The translations under genes were made by a program, and so were the position numbers. A stretch of DNA of 62,985 nt from Aeromonas bestiarum (GTDB lineage: Bacteria > Pseudomonadota > Gammaproteobacteria > Enterobacterales > Aeromonadaceae): NCBI RefSeq assembly GCF_000819745.1, contig NZ_CDDA01000039.1, positions 1 through 62,985 of the forward strand, given 5' to 3'. The notes under the pieces are model-generated. The model worked only from the letters and a program-made list of their open reading frames with translations, had not been told where the DNA came from and searched no databases. Positions 1-7,333 of the stretch are shown here, piece after piece. Every line of letters starts with the position of its first letter. The stretch's first letter is position 1.

Positions 1-75
1 TGGGACATAGCCTTTTTTTACCGCCATGCCGGGCTGGGTCAGGGGGGAGGGCGCCCCGATAAGCGGTTGCTGCAT
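1..75 (-). CDS. possible N-terminal fragment of a divergent gene cut by the window edge
   Basis: Reading leftward from an ATG at 75, a frame stays open to the window edge and would begin MQQPLIGAPSPLTQ. It is also open upstream to an in-frame stop at 118-120. I see no convincing Shine-Dalgarno sequence, and the peptide does not resemble the start of PutA, which often lies divergent to putP. It may be non-coding. Only 25 codons are visible, so no function can be given. Confidence 0.2.
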   Translation of the reverse strand, partial: MQQPLIGAPSPLTQPGMAVKKGYVP

Positions 76-258
76 CAGGATAAAATCCGGCTGATTGCTC
101 CTTGAGTGGTTCGTTAGTTAAAGATGAAACGTTTATATTGTGTTTTTTATTTGTTAAAAGTGGTTGAGGTCATGGGATCTGCTGATTAAGCTAGGGCGGT
201 TTTTTAAGGAAGAGCCCGTCGTCAGAACGGGTACACACGTCACATAACGGAGTTTTGA

Positions 259-1776
259 ATGACAGCCAGTACACCCATGCTTATCACCTTTCTGGTGTAT
301 ATCCTCGGGATGGTGCTGATCGGCTTTATCGCCTATCGCGCCACCCGCAACTTTGATGACTACATACTCGGCGGCCGCCGCATGGGGAGCTGGGTCACCG
401 CCCTCTCCGCCGGGGCCTCCGACATGAGCGGCTGGCTCTTGATGGGCCTGCCGGGCGCCGTCTTCATCGGCGGCATCTCGGAGAGCTGGATCGCCATCGG
501 CCTCACCCTGGGGGCCTATCTCAACTGGCGCTGGGTCGCCGGTCGGCTGCGGGTTCACACCGAGAAGAACCGCAACGCCCTGACCCTGCCGGACTACTTC
601 ACCTACCGCTTCGAGGACAAGAGCCGGGTGCTGCGCATCCTCTCCGCCCTGGTGATCCTGCTGTTCTTCACCATCTACTGCGCCTCCGGCGTGGTGGCTG
701 GTGCCCGCCTGTTCGAGAGCACCTTCGGCATGAGCTATGACACCGCCCTCTGGGTCGGTGCCGCGGCCACCATCACCTACACCTTCTTCGGCGGCTTCCT
801 CGCGGTGAGCTGGACCGATACGGTGCAGGCCACCCTGATGATCTTCGCCCTGATCCTCACCCCTGTGTTCGTCATCATAGCGGTCGGCGGTATCGACACC
901 GCCATGGTGCAGGTGGCGGCGCAGAATGCCAGCAACCTCGACATGTTCAAGAACCTGGACTTCATCGCCATCATCTCGCTGATGGCCTGGGGCCTGGGCT
1001 ACTTCGGCCAGCCCCACATACTGGCGCGCTTCATGGCGGCGGATTCCCACCACTCCATGGCCAATGCCCGCCGCATCAGCATGACCTGGATGGTGCTCTG
1101 CCTCGGCGGCGCCGTGGCCATCGGCTTCTTCGGCCTGGCCTACTTCTCCACCTTCACCGAGCAGGCCGCCGGCGTCACCGGCAACCCGGAGCGGGTCTTC
1201 ATCGAGCTGTCCAAGATACTGTTCAACCCCTGGATTGCCGGCGTGCTGCTCTCCGCCATACTGGCGGCTGTGATGAGTACCCTGAGCTGTCAGCTGCTGG
1301 TCTGTTCCAGCGCCATCACGGAAGATCTCTACAAGCCCTTCCTGCGCAAGAACGCCTCCCAGAAAGAGCTGGTGTGGGTCGGTCGCATGATGGTGCTGGT
1401 GATTGCGCTCATCGCCATCGCCGTTGCCATGAACCCGGAGAACCGGGTGCTGGGGCTGGTGAGCTACGCCTGGGCCGGCTTTGGTGCCGCCTTCGGTCCC
1501 GTGGTGCTGCTCTCCGTACTCTGGTCGCGCATGACCCGCAACGGCGCCCTGGCGGGCATGCTGGTCGGCGCCCTGACCGTCATCGTCTGGAAGCAGTTTG
1601 GCTGGCTGGGGCTCTATGAAATAATCCCGGGCTTCCTCTTCTCCGCTCTGGCGATCCTGGTGTTCAGCCTGCTGGACAAGGTGCCCTCCAAGGCCATGCT
1701 GGATCGCTTCGACGAAGCCGAGCGTGAGTTCCAGACTCCGCCGGATGCGCTGGGCGAGCCGGTGGCCGTCAACTGA
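259..1776 (+). CDS. putP: sodium/proline symporter PutP
   Basis: A 505-residue inner-membrane protein of the sodium:solute symporter (SSSF) family, which imports proline using the sodium gradient. Hydrophobic segments run through almost the whole length. The N-terminal block around residues 35-65 (GGRRMGSWVTALSAGASDMS) is the conserved substrate/sodium region of PutP, and the length matches the family. The ATG is preceded by a GGAG about 8 bases upstream. The gene stands alone, followed by a strong bidirectional terminator. Divergent putA would be the expected partner, but only about 250 bp upstream are visible and I could not confirm it. Confidence 0.95.
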   Translation: MTASTPMLITFLVYILGMVLIGFIAYRATRNFDDYILGGRRMGSWVTALSAGASDMSGWLLMGLPGAVFIGGISESWIAIGLTLGAYLNWRWVAGRLRVHTEKNRNALTLPDYFTYRFEDKSRVLRILSALVILLFFTIYCASGVVAGARLFESTFGMSYDTALWVGAAATITYTFFGGFLAVSWTDTVQATLMIFALILTPVFVIIAVGGIDTAMVQVAAQNASNLDMFKNLDFIAIISLMAWGLGYFGQPHILARFMAADSHHSMANARRISMTWMVLCLGGAVAIGFFGLAYFSTFTEQAAGVTGNPERVFIELSKILFNPWIAGVLLSAILAAVMSTLSCQLLVCSSAITEDLYKPFLRKNASQKELVWVGRMMVLVIALIAIAVAMNPENRVLGLVSYAWAGFGAAFGPVVLLSVLWSRMTRNGALAGMLVGALTVIVWKQFGWLGLYEIIPGFLFSALAILVFSLLDKVPSKAMLDRFDEAEREFQTPPDALGEPVAVN

Positions 1777-1795
1777 GTCGATCACCCTTGATAAT

Positions 1796-1822
1796 AAAAA
1801 GCCCCGCGATGCGGGGCTTTTT
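1796..1822. terminator. bidirectional terminator after putP
   Basis: A perfect 7-bp GC stem (GCCCCGC/GCGGGGC) with a 3-base loop is flanked by an A-run on one side and a T-run on the other, so it can end both putP and the convergent oxidoreductase gene. Confidence 0.9.
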
Positions 1823-2424
1823 CATGGGCGGCGACTTAGCCGGCGCACATCGGCGCGGGCCGCCGCACTGGTGCGCGTCAGCCAGCGGGCCCTGTCCTGA
1901 TTGTTGGCTGTATGCATGGGCCCCAGGTACTGGCGGTGGGTGAGCCGGATGCCGCACAACCCCAGTACCTGCTTGTCGAGGATGCGCGAGGCGGGATCCC
2001 CCAGCCACCAGCGGTAGTACCAGACAGGGCTGTCCATGGTGAGCAGCAGGCGTGCCGTCTTGCCTGCGAGCAGGCGCAGGGGCTGTGCCTTGCCCTTGAC
2101 ATATTGAAAGGCGAAGCCGGAGAGCAGGGTGCGATCCAGCAGGCCCTTGAGACGGGCCGGCATGCCACCCCACCAGAGGGGGGAGACGATCACCAGATGA
2201 TGAGCGGCAGTCAGGCTCTGCTGCAACGCCAGCAGATCCGGCTCCAGCGGCGGCATAAGGTCATAGCCATGGCGCAAGTCCGGCTCGAAGGCGAGCTCGC
2301 CCACGTGCAGCAGGGTGACCTCTGCGCCGGCCTCCTCGGCGCTGCGAGCATACTCGCGGGCCAGGGCATGGCAGAAACTGTCGGGTTTGGGATTGCCGTT
2401 GATGACAAGCAGACGGGGTGGCAT
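1822..2424 (-). CDS. flavodoxin-fold NAD(P)H dehydrogenase (quinone) family protein
   Basis: A 200-residue protein of the flavodoxin-like NAD(P)H quinone oxidoreductase family (MdaB/KefF/YwrO type). The N-terminus LLVINGNPKPDSFCHALA is the phosphate-binding loop for FMN/FAD, and the middle motif SPLWWGGMPARLKGLLDR is typical of the family. It is probably a soluble two-electron quinone reductase. It lies 136 bp downstream of a MerR-type regulator on the same strand, and a MerR-style promoter sits directly in front of it, which suggests induction by an electrophile, quinone or disulfide stress. The exact substrate cannot be read from sequence. Confidence 0.8.
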   Translation of the reverse strand: MPPRLLVINGNPKPDSFCHALAREYARSAEEAGAEVTLLHVGELAFEPDLRHGYDLMPPLEPDLLALQQSLTAAHHLVIVSPLWWGGMPARLKGLLDRTLLSGFAFQYVKGKAQPLRLLAGKTARLLLTMDSPVWYYRWWLGDPASRILDKQVLGLCGIRLTHRQYLGPMHTANNQDRARWLTRTSAAARADVRRLSRRP

Positions 2425-2453
2425 GGTCAGGGCTCCTGATGGGGTGAGCCCGT

Positions 2454-2485
2454 ATTAGACCCTCTGTCCCATGGGACAGAGTCAA
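2454..2485 (-). promoter_or_regulatory. MerR-family promoter and operator for the quinone reductase gene
   Basis: On the minus strand a -35 box TTGACT (2480-2485) and a -10 box TCTAAT (2454-2459) are separated by 20 bp. The spacer is almost filled by the perfect palindrome CTCTGTCCCATGGGACAGAG (2462-2481). A stretched spacer carrying a dyad is the signature of promoters activated by MerR-family DNA distortion. The start codon of the reductase is 29 bases downstream of the -10 box. Confidence 0.8.
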
Positions 2486-2560
2486 GGGGGGTAGTTGCCC
2501 TCTTTCATGAGATTGCTGGTCAGTGCAACCGGCTTGCCATTGAAGGGCGTTTGCCCGGGC

Positions 2561-2938
2561 TTAGTCTGGCTGGGGGACAGGCGTGCGACAGGGATGCTGT
2601 TGCAGCAGCTCGGCGAACTGTTCCAGCTGCTGATGCTGGTGTTGCAGGCGAGCCGTCTCGGCGGCGAGCTGGGCCAGCTTGCAGGCGATCAGGCGTTCGG
2701 CCTCCTGCCAGGGAAACTGCGCCATGTCGGTCAGGCCGGCCAGCAGGGATCTGAGCTCGCTGAGTTTGCAGCCAAACTGCTGGGCCTGACGGATGATCTG
2801 GACCCATTCCAGATCTTCTGCCCGGTAGACGCGATACTTGCCGCGCCGCCTGGGTTCCGGCAGCAGCTCCATCTGTTCGTAGAGGCGGATCGCCTTGGGT
2901 GTAGTGCCCGCCAGCCGGGCAAATTCGCCGATATACAT
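2561..2938 (-). CDS. MerR family transcriptional regulator
   Basis: A 125-residue regulator. The N-terminal winged helix MYIGEFARLAGTTPKAIRLY is a textbook MerR DNA-binding domain. It is followed by the wing (GKYRVYRAEDLEW) and a long Leu/Gln-rich dimerisation helix (about residues 75-115). The ATG at 2938 is chosen because it begins the helix-turn-helix; an upstream ATG at 2974 would add 12 atypical residues. No cysteine cluster for metal binding is present at the C-terminus, so it is probably an organic- or redox-sensing member. It likely controls the downstream oxidoreductase through the palindrome at 2462-2481. Confidence 0.85.
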   Translation of the reverse strand: MYIGEFARLAGTTPKAIRLYEQMELLPEPRRRGKYRVYRAEDLEWVQIIRQAQQFGCKLSELRSLLAGLTDMAQFPWQEAERLIACKLAQLAAETARLQHQHQQLEQFAELLQQHPCRTPVPQPD

Positions 2939-3510
2939 ATTGCTGCTCGCAAAGGTTGTTCGAGTAGGGGCCACTATAGGTCAGAGGCGGGCAGGAGAGA
3001 ATCCCCGTGGGGGAGGGGCGCGCCATCGGCGCAGTGCATTGCGCCGATGGCGCTCTGTGATGTGGCTTTGCCCCATAGAATGCGAGGGCCTTGTCCTCGA
3101 CGGGGTTTCGCCCGCCCTTCGGGCCGGGGCGAGTGACTTTGGAAAGACCCGCTTTTTATTGCAAGTAAGACCAAAGGTCTTCTCCCCCGACAAGCCGTCC
3201 GCTTCGCGGATTCCCTCGCCTCCTTCATCGGGTCGGACGGATCGCCGCACACGGCACATCCCTGTGCCGCCTGCGGCTGCGCCGTCGTCCATGACGGCGC
3301 TCCTGACCCGCTAAACTCGGCTCGGCGGCTTTCAGGGGGAAACAATACCCTGCCTGTCAGCGGCGCAGTGAGGTGTGTCGCGGTGCATGAGTGTGATATG
3401 ACAGGATAAGTGTCTGCTGACCCCTCATAGGGCCACAACAGGCGCTGATGGGTTTGTGGTCGACCCCATAAGGGAAAATATGGTCATCTACGGAAAATCC
3501 ATAAATCCAG
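2939..3510. other. gene-free, GC-rich, hairpin-rich intergenic stretch
   Basis: About 570 bp with no credible gene; the overlapping frames are compositionally poor and lack ribosome-binding sites. It contains a perfect 14-bp inverted repeat with a 6-base loop (3020-3053, GCGCCATCGGCGCA arm) and several smaller GC hairpins around 3110-3130, 3200-3212 and 3280-3296. There is no T-run after the large hairpin, so it is not a simple terminator. From memory, similar structured sequence recurs between genes in Aeromonas and Pseudomonas, which would make it a dispersed non-coding repeat; that is recollection, not shown here. Confidence 0.4.
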
Positions 3511-3561
3511 CTTATATGGTGGTAGGGTTATTTACGATTGTCCGAAGACGCGGTGCTATTC
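3511..3561. repeat. left-end repeat of accessory island 1 (copy A)
   Basis: Aligns without gaps to 20111-20160: CTTATAT is identical, then GTTATT, CGATTGTCCGAA and GCTATT are shared with a few changes between them. The stop codon of the adjacent minus-strand gene lies at its inner edge in both copies. It forms a weak dyad around GATTGTC. It marks where the AT-rich cargo begins. Confidence 0.7.
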
Positions 3562-4218
3562 TACGGACGACTGGCGTTCGCTTGCATAGTTGGTGAGCAA
3601 CTTATTTTCATGTTCTTTGTAGTCAGGGAACTCATATAAGTTATAAGAGTGACAGCCGTTTTTCGTTACGTGCAGTACATTAATCCTGCCGCCAATATAT
3701 ATTCTCTTGTTTTTAGCTGCATTACTTTGAATCTCTCGTTGTTCATTCATCATATCTACGAATACAGCGGGAGTTGCATAATCCCCACTCGGGAATTTGC
3801 AATCTGGCTTTGCTGCTAATCCATATGGTCTAGGCTCAGACTCAAAGTTATTTTTTGAACGATAAGCAATTGCCACCATTTTGTCTGTTTCTTGGCAATA
3901 ACCGAATTGATAAACAGTGGTTGTAGCATAACCAGTAATCTTAAACTCATCACAATAATTCCCCCAAAGGTCACGTAAACCTTGAGGCGTATGAAAGTCT
4001 AAGTTATTTATTCCATTTATTACCATTCTATCGTTAACGTGCATAGCCCAACGAGTAGAAAAACCACCTTGACCAGTTCCTGCAATAACTATATTTAAAT
4101 GAGGTAGATGTATTGCTTTTGAACAAAATAATAGCGGCTCACCTTCAGGCTTTACTGCAAGTGTATCTGTTGCAATGAGAGCCTGCTCTGCATCAGAATA
4201 AAATATTAAGGATGACAT
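3556..4218 (-). CDS. Ntn-hydrolase-like protein of unknown function (island 1)
   Basis: A 220-residue protein, AT-rich compared with the core genes. The start MSSLIFYSDAEQALIATDT resembles the first strands of proteasome/HslV-like Ntn hydrolases, which often begin with an S/T nucleophile after processing. The segment NIVIAGTGQGGFSTRW fits a glycine-rich loop of the same fold. The fold call is by pattern only. ATG 4218 is preferred over 4251 because GGAGG lies 6 bases before it. Its stop codon falls inside the left-end repeat. The role is unknown; position suggests mobile cargo. Confidence 0.6.
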   Translation of the reverse strand: MSSLIFYSDAEQALIATDTLAVKPEGEPLLFCSKAIHLPHLNIVIAGTGQGGFSTRWAMHVNDRMVINGINNLDFHTPQGLRDLWGNYCDEFKITGYATTTVYQFGYCQETDKMVAIAYRSKNNFESEPRPYGLAAKPDCKFPSGDYATPAVFVDMMNEQREIQSNAAKNKRIYIGGRINVLHVTKNGCHSYNLYEFPDYKEHENKLLTNYASERQSSVE

Positions 4219-4233
4219 AAATCCTCCAATGAA

Positions 4234-4314
4234 TGCTAACCCCTTACTCACAGGAAAGGGTGAATGCCAGCGAGTTATTTTTCCAGTGTAGTAATTTACT
4301 AGGTATGGTTACAG
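4234..4314 (-). repeat. weak attC-like spacer between two island 1 genes
   Basis: In gene orientation the stop codon of the upstream gene sits in a TAAC box, and 81 bp later a GTTAGCA box lies 15 bases ahead of the next ATG. The arms TAACC match when one is inverted, but inner complementarity is poor. The arrangement copies an integron cassette junction; evidence is much weaker than at 20625-20725. Confidence 0.3.
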
Positions 4315-4716
4315 GCAAAATACTTGATTTACCCATGCTGTATCTCCGCCCTCTTTCGAAAATGGCCCATGAATTGAAGCCGCACAGCCTTTCAGTGGAA
4401 CTTTCCTATCCTTGATATCTGATGCAACCCAATCTACATAAATACGCCATTCTTTAAGGTCGACATCTTTGACCACTCCAATCGCAAGAATTGCCATTTC
4501 TGAAGCACCCTGACCCAGAAGCCTTTTAACTGCAATTCGATCACCAGGTTTGACTAACTCAAAACGATCTTGCTGATTTTTTATAGTGTTACCAACACCT
4601 GATGCTTCATTTTCAAATTTGTTTGCATCCCAGCAATACCAGTACCCACGCTTTATAAATTGAGGCAGAACGTCTTCTGAACCACCCCAAGTAGCACCCA
4701 CGACCCAATAATTCAT
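4309..4716 (-). CDS. small PUA/EVE-like domain protein (island 1)
   Basis: A 135-residue protein starting MNYWVVGATWGGSEDVLPQF, with YWYCWD near residue 26 and the segment VKPGDRIAVKRLLGQG near residue 57. The opening W-x-V strand, an aromatic cage and a central PGD turn resemble EVE/PUA-like modified-base reader domains, often found in restriction and other defence loci. This is a pattern-level assignment. AAGGAG lies 10 bases before the ATG. It is on the same strand as all other island genes and is AT-rich. Confidence 0.55.
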   Translation of the reverse strand: MNYWVVGATWGGSEDVLPQFIKRGYWYCWDANKFENEASGVGNTIKNQQDRFELVKPGDRIAVKRLLGQGASEMAILAIGVVKDVDLKEWRIYVDWVASDIKDRKVPLKGCAASIHGPFSKEGGDTAWVNQVFCL

Positions 4717-4999
4717 AACGAGTTCACTCCTTATTATATGGACAGAGATTAGATAGATACGGTATTAATCCACTAGAGAGATTAAATTTAAACGATGTAA
4801 GGTAGAACACTCATCTTGCCAGCCACTGCTGCTACCGAGATGGGGGGCAGATTCTCTGGAATAGATAGGCTATAAGATCTAAGGCAGTGAACAGTCCGAA
4901 AATAAAAAATACCATAAATTAATTAGGAAAATATAATAATTAAGCTAAGGGGTAGCTTTGTTGGTCCTAGTGGACGGAGTGAGCTCTTTGAGTATGTTG
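4717..4999. other. AT-rich spacer inside island 1
   Basis: 283 bp with no reading frame of note. The stop of the HEPN-like gene lies in a TATAACAACATACTCAAAG string, which resembles the start of an attC site, but I could not find a matching right-hand half. Probably decayed sequence between cargo genes. Confidence 0.3.
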
Positions 5000-5533
5000 T
5001 TATACATGAAGCTTACTCATGACCGCTCTTGCAGTTGCTTTCCCATACTCATCTAGGCAGAGAGGGCCTGTGTATTGAATGTTGCTTTGGAATTGCTTGC
5101 GAAGATATTTATGCACAGCCGCAGCTGACTGCATTGCGATGTCGAAACTAGGGGTTTCTCCAGTCTCAAAATATTCAGGATTAAAATGTGCGACAATATT
5201 ACTTCTGAATTCGGTGATGTCCTTCCAGTACAAGTTAAATTCTTTCTGTGTGATGCCTAACTCAGAGAAAAGAAAAGACCTGAATTCATCTTGATTATCC
5301 ACCGTGAGTTTCCAATGTGTTTTTTCTTTATTTGAGCCAAAAACCTTACACCAGATAATTGCTGCGTCGCACAGCAGGGCGTTGCAAATACTTCTAAATG
5401 GGAAAAGATTTCCTGTGTTGTCATCCAAACTGTTCAAGTGTTCATCTATTGCATAGAACGTGTAATAAGAGCGCGCGAACGTGGCTAGAAACATCATGCA
5501 GTGTTCTGTGCTTTTTATAGAGTTGCTGTCCAT
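5000..5533 (-). CDS. HEPN-like protein (island 1)
   Basis: A 177-residue, predicted all-helical, AT-rich protein. The segment EFRSNIVAHFNPE near residue 110 carries the R-x(5)-H pattern of HEPN ribonuclease domains, and conserved hydrophobic helices (YYTFYAIDEHL, ICNALLCDAAIIWCKVFG) precede it, as in abortive-infection or toxin HEPN proteins. If real, it would act as an RNA-cleaving toxin or anti-phage effector; no obvious antitoxin gene adjoins it. The ATG lies three bases after the stop of an upstream remnant. Family assignment by motif only. Confidence 0.5.
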   Translation of the reverse strand: MDSNSIKSTEHCMMFLATFARSYYTFYAIDEHLNSLDDNTGNLFPFRSICNALLCDAAIIWCKVFGSNKEKTHWKLTVDNQDEFRSFLFSELGITQKEFNLYWKDITEFRSNIVAHFNPEYFETGETPSFDIAMQSAAAVHKYLRKQFQSNIQYTGPLCLDEYGKATARAVMSKLHV

Positions 5534-5536
5534 TTT

Positions 5537-5692
5537 TTATTTATAACCATTTTCATGTGGTAAGTTTTCATATAGTAACGGGAATATTCGCCATATATCC
5601 ACAAGGGTATTTTGAGACTCCACCATTTCGTGTGAGCCGTAGCTGAAAACTGCACCATGATCAGCACCTAAATCACGGGCGCTCCACCAGCG
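5537..5692 (-). pseudogene. C-terminal remnant of an unidentified gene (island 1)
   Basis: A frame without its own start encodes ARDLGADHGAVFSYGSHEM, then VESQNTLVDIWRIFPLLYEN, and stops 3 bases before the HEPN-like ATG. The residue mix looks like real protein, unlike a random frame, and the 5' part collides with the end of the VOC gene in another frame. I read it as the tail of a gene whose front was deleted when the VOC gene was joined. Family not recognised. Confidence 0.4.
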
Positions 5693-5694
5693 TG

Positions 5695-6123
5695 CTAAAA
5701 CCGGATTTCTACCGACTCCGCGCTGCGTGTTGCCTCGCCGTGATATACCGCTTCGATATTGTTGCCGTCCGGATCGAGCACAAAAGCGGCGTAGTAGCCG
5801 GGGTGATATACCCGCTCGCCGGGAGCACCGTTATCTTTGCCGCCGTGGGCGAGGGCCGCCTGGTAGAAACGTTCCACCATGGCCCTGTCCTGTGCCTGAA
5901 AGGCGAGGTGATGGCGGCCGGTTAGTACGCCGAGCGCAGCCGTGCTGTCGACAGCTGTGACAAACAACTCGTCTGCCAAGAAGTAGCCGTCACCCGTACC
6001 CCCTAGCGGAATATCGAGGGAGGTAAGGATGGCGGAATAAAAGTGCTGGCTGGCGGCAAGATCCTGTACCACCAGCTGGATATGATCGATCATCCGGCCG
6101 CGATGCAGTGTTTGTGTTTCCAT
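5695..6123 (-). CDS. VOC (glyoxalase/bleomycin resistance) family protein
   Basis: A 142-residue protein with two beta-alpha-beta-beta-beta halves: IDHIQLVVQDLAASQHFY at the start and HHLAFQAQDRAMVERFYQ in the second half, ending with FVLDPDGNNIEAV. The H...H...E metal-ligand pattern of VOC enzymes can be followed (H14, H71-H72, E121 region). The activity is unknown: it could be a dioxygenase, a lyase or a resistance protein. AAGGAG lies 7 bases before the ATG. It is GC-rich, unlike its island neighbours, so it was either captured separately or is an original chromosomal gene. Confidence 0.8.
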   Translation of the reverse strand: METQTLHRGRMIDHIQLVVQDLAASQHFYSAILTSLDIPLGGTGDGYFLADELFVTAVDSTAALGVLTGRHHLAFQAQDRAMVERFYQAALAHGGKDNGAPGERVYHPGYYAAFVLDPDGNNIEAVYHGEATRSAESVEIRF

Positions 6124-6240
6124 ACATTATCTCCTTGGAGATCGAATTGAGCTATCTTAGCGATTACATTTCGCCAATTAACTCGTATAAACAAGGCGCT
6201 GGTTTGAGACTGGTGACTAATGACAACTAGATCGATACAC

Positions 6241-6849
6241 CTATACTTTCTTAACCTCTGTTCCACACACGATTCTAAATTGATATTGCTCAGAATGTTT
6301 CCCAAGGTAACTAACTAAACTAGTACCCCTTGGCGACTGAAATATATACTCTTGGCCTATACTTGCGTATTGCTTACTATTATTGAGGTAGATAATTGTA
6401 TCCCTACCAGACTCTCTTTCAACACCTAAGGTATTCTCGTTTCCACAAATAGTGACCGCTTGTCCATATGAAAGAATGAGGTCTGCATTAGAATTATAAT
6501 TAAGGTTTACGTTTCGACTTCTTAGTGCTAACGCGTGACCAGTAACATCGCGTGTTCGAGATTCAAATTCAACACTAGTTTTTACTATGTTGTTAACCCT
6601 ACTTATGACATCTTCAAACTCAACGTGAAGGCTACTTGGGATATCTGGGTTCTGCACAAGAGATGCTATACGAGAGTTAAGTGATTTTTGTTCTAAAATT
6701 AACTCTTTGCTTATATGAGTTAACTCTGTAACACCTTGTGATAATGGGTCATCACTCTGTATGTATCTTGATTTTAAAATGTCAAATCCCACTGTGGAAG
6801 CACTTCCTAATACAGCGCAGACAACACCGATAGTTAATTCTTTTTTCAT
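6241..6849 (-). CDS. membrane-anchored protein of unknown function (island 1)
   Basis: A 202-residue AT-rich protein. Residues 4-22 (ELTIGVVCAVLGSASTVGF) form one membrane anchor or uncleaved signal, followed by a probable coiled-coil stretch (about 40-100) and a beta-rich C-terminal part. No recognised family. It is the most upstream cargo gene of island 1, on the same strand as the rest. The spacing before the ATG contains only a weak AGGG. Confidence 0.6.
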   Translation of the reverse strand: MKKELTIGVVCAVLGSASTVGFDILKSRYIQSDDPLSQGVTELTHISKELILEQKSLNSRIASLVQNPDIPSSLHVEFEDVISRVNNIVKTSVEFESRTRDVTGHALALRSRNVNLNYNSNADLILSYGQAVTICGNENTLGVERESGRDTIIYLNNSKQYASIGQEYIFQSPRGTSLVSYLGKHSEQYQFRIVCGTEVKKV

Positions 6850-7153
6850 AAGGCCCTATGGTATATTAAATTTTTAAATGATTTCATCACAGCTGGAGAT
6901 AAGGTTGATTTGGGGCAGGCTTATATTTGAGTGACTTCTTATGAGCCTCTTTAGCTAGTTAATCAATGAAATTAGCCAAAGTTATTGCGGTTATCGCATA
7001 TTGTTCCGTTTCATTTTTACCCAGTTGTGCGTCATCCGTATGAACAGCTTAATTTCGCAATTTCACTTCAATCGCCAGCTGCATTGGCTTGTTGTCGTGA
7101 TACTGATACTGATACTGATACTGAGACTGACAACCGACCAGCCAAACAGCATA
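6850..7153. other. AT-rich spacer with a hexanucleotide repeat
   Basis: About 300 bp between the last cargo gene and the right-end repeat. It has no credible gene. It holds four perfect TGATAC units at 7098-7121 followed by TGAGAC, sitting in the loop of an imperfect inverted repeat (TTGTC near 7092, GACAA near 7129). Confidence 0.45.
7098..7121. repeat. TGATAC hexanucleotide tandem repeat
   Basis: Four perfect 6-bp units plus a diverged fifth. It lies outside any gene; a slippage-prone spacer is possible but no consequence can be read. Confidence 0.85.
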
Positions 7154-7333
7154 GCTACCGCCCCTGAATTTCAGCCTCCAGTGTGCTGCTTTTGACCAAG
7201 AGGTGAGGGTTGGCAGGGCTCATGGGTGACTCCGACGAGGCATCTGTTGCCAATCGGGTATGTTAGCGGGTGTGGTGAAGAGGGGAAGGACGAGATGGAA
7301 GATTTCTGGGCAGGATCAACAAATTAATAAATA
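7154..7333 (-). repeat. right-end repeat of island 1 (copy R1)
   Basis: Aligns almost without gaps to 21927-22102. The inner 38 bases differ at two sites, the segments GGCTCATGG, GTTGCCAA and TATGTTA are shared, and the outer end GATCAACAAATTAATAAATA is identical. It contains a short reading frame with a ribosome-binding site pointing into the island. Confidence 0.8.
7155..7223 (-). CDS. 22-codon reading frame in the right-end repeat (copy 1)
   Basis: GGAG lies 6 bases before an ATG and the frame ends with TAG exactly where similarity between the two islands stops. It encodes 22 residues beginning MSPANPHLLVK and ending SSTLEAEIQGR. The paralogous frame at 21928-21996 has the same length, the same start context and the same ending except for two residues. 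It could be a leader peptide, a small protein, or the 5' end of a gene interrupted by insertion. Confidence 0.4.
   Translation of the reverse strand: MSPANPHLLVKSSTLEAEIQGR

Noticed and set aside
154..1785. 543-codon antisense frame opposite putP
   Set aside because: Low-complexity His/Gly/Gln composition, no ribosome-binding site, fully inside a clear PutP gene; a shadow of GC-rich codon usage.
2981..3292. 103-codon frame in the structured stretch after the MerR gene
   Set aside because: Arg/Pro-rich, no ribosome-binding site, and the DNA is dominated by hairpins.
7001..7195. Plus-strand frame with a hydrophobic LILILIL stretch
   Set aside because: The hydrophobic run is produced by the TGATAC repeat and the frame crosses the repeat boundary; no start signal.
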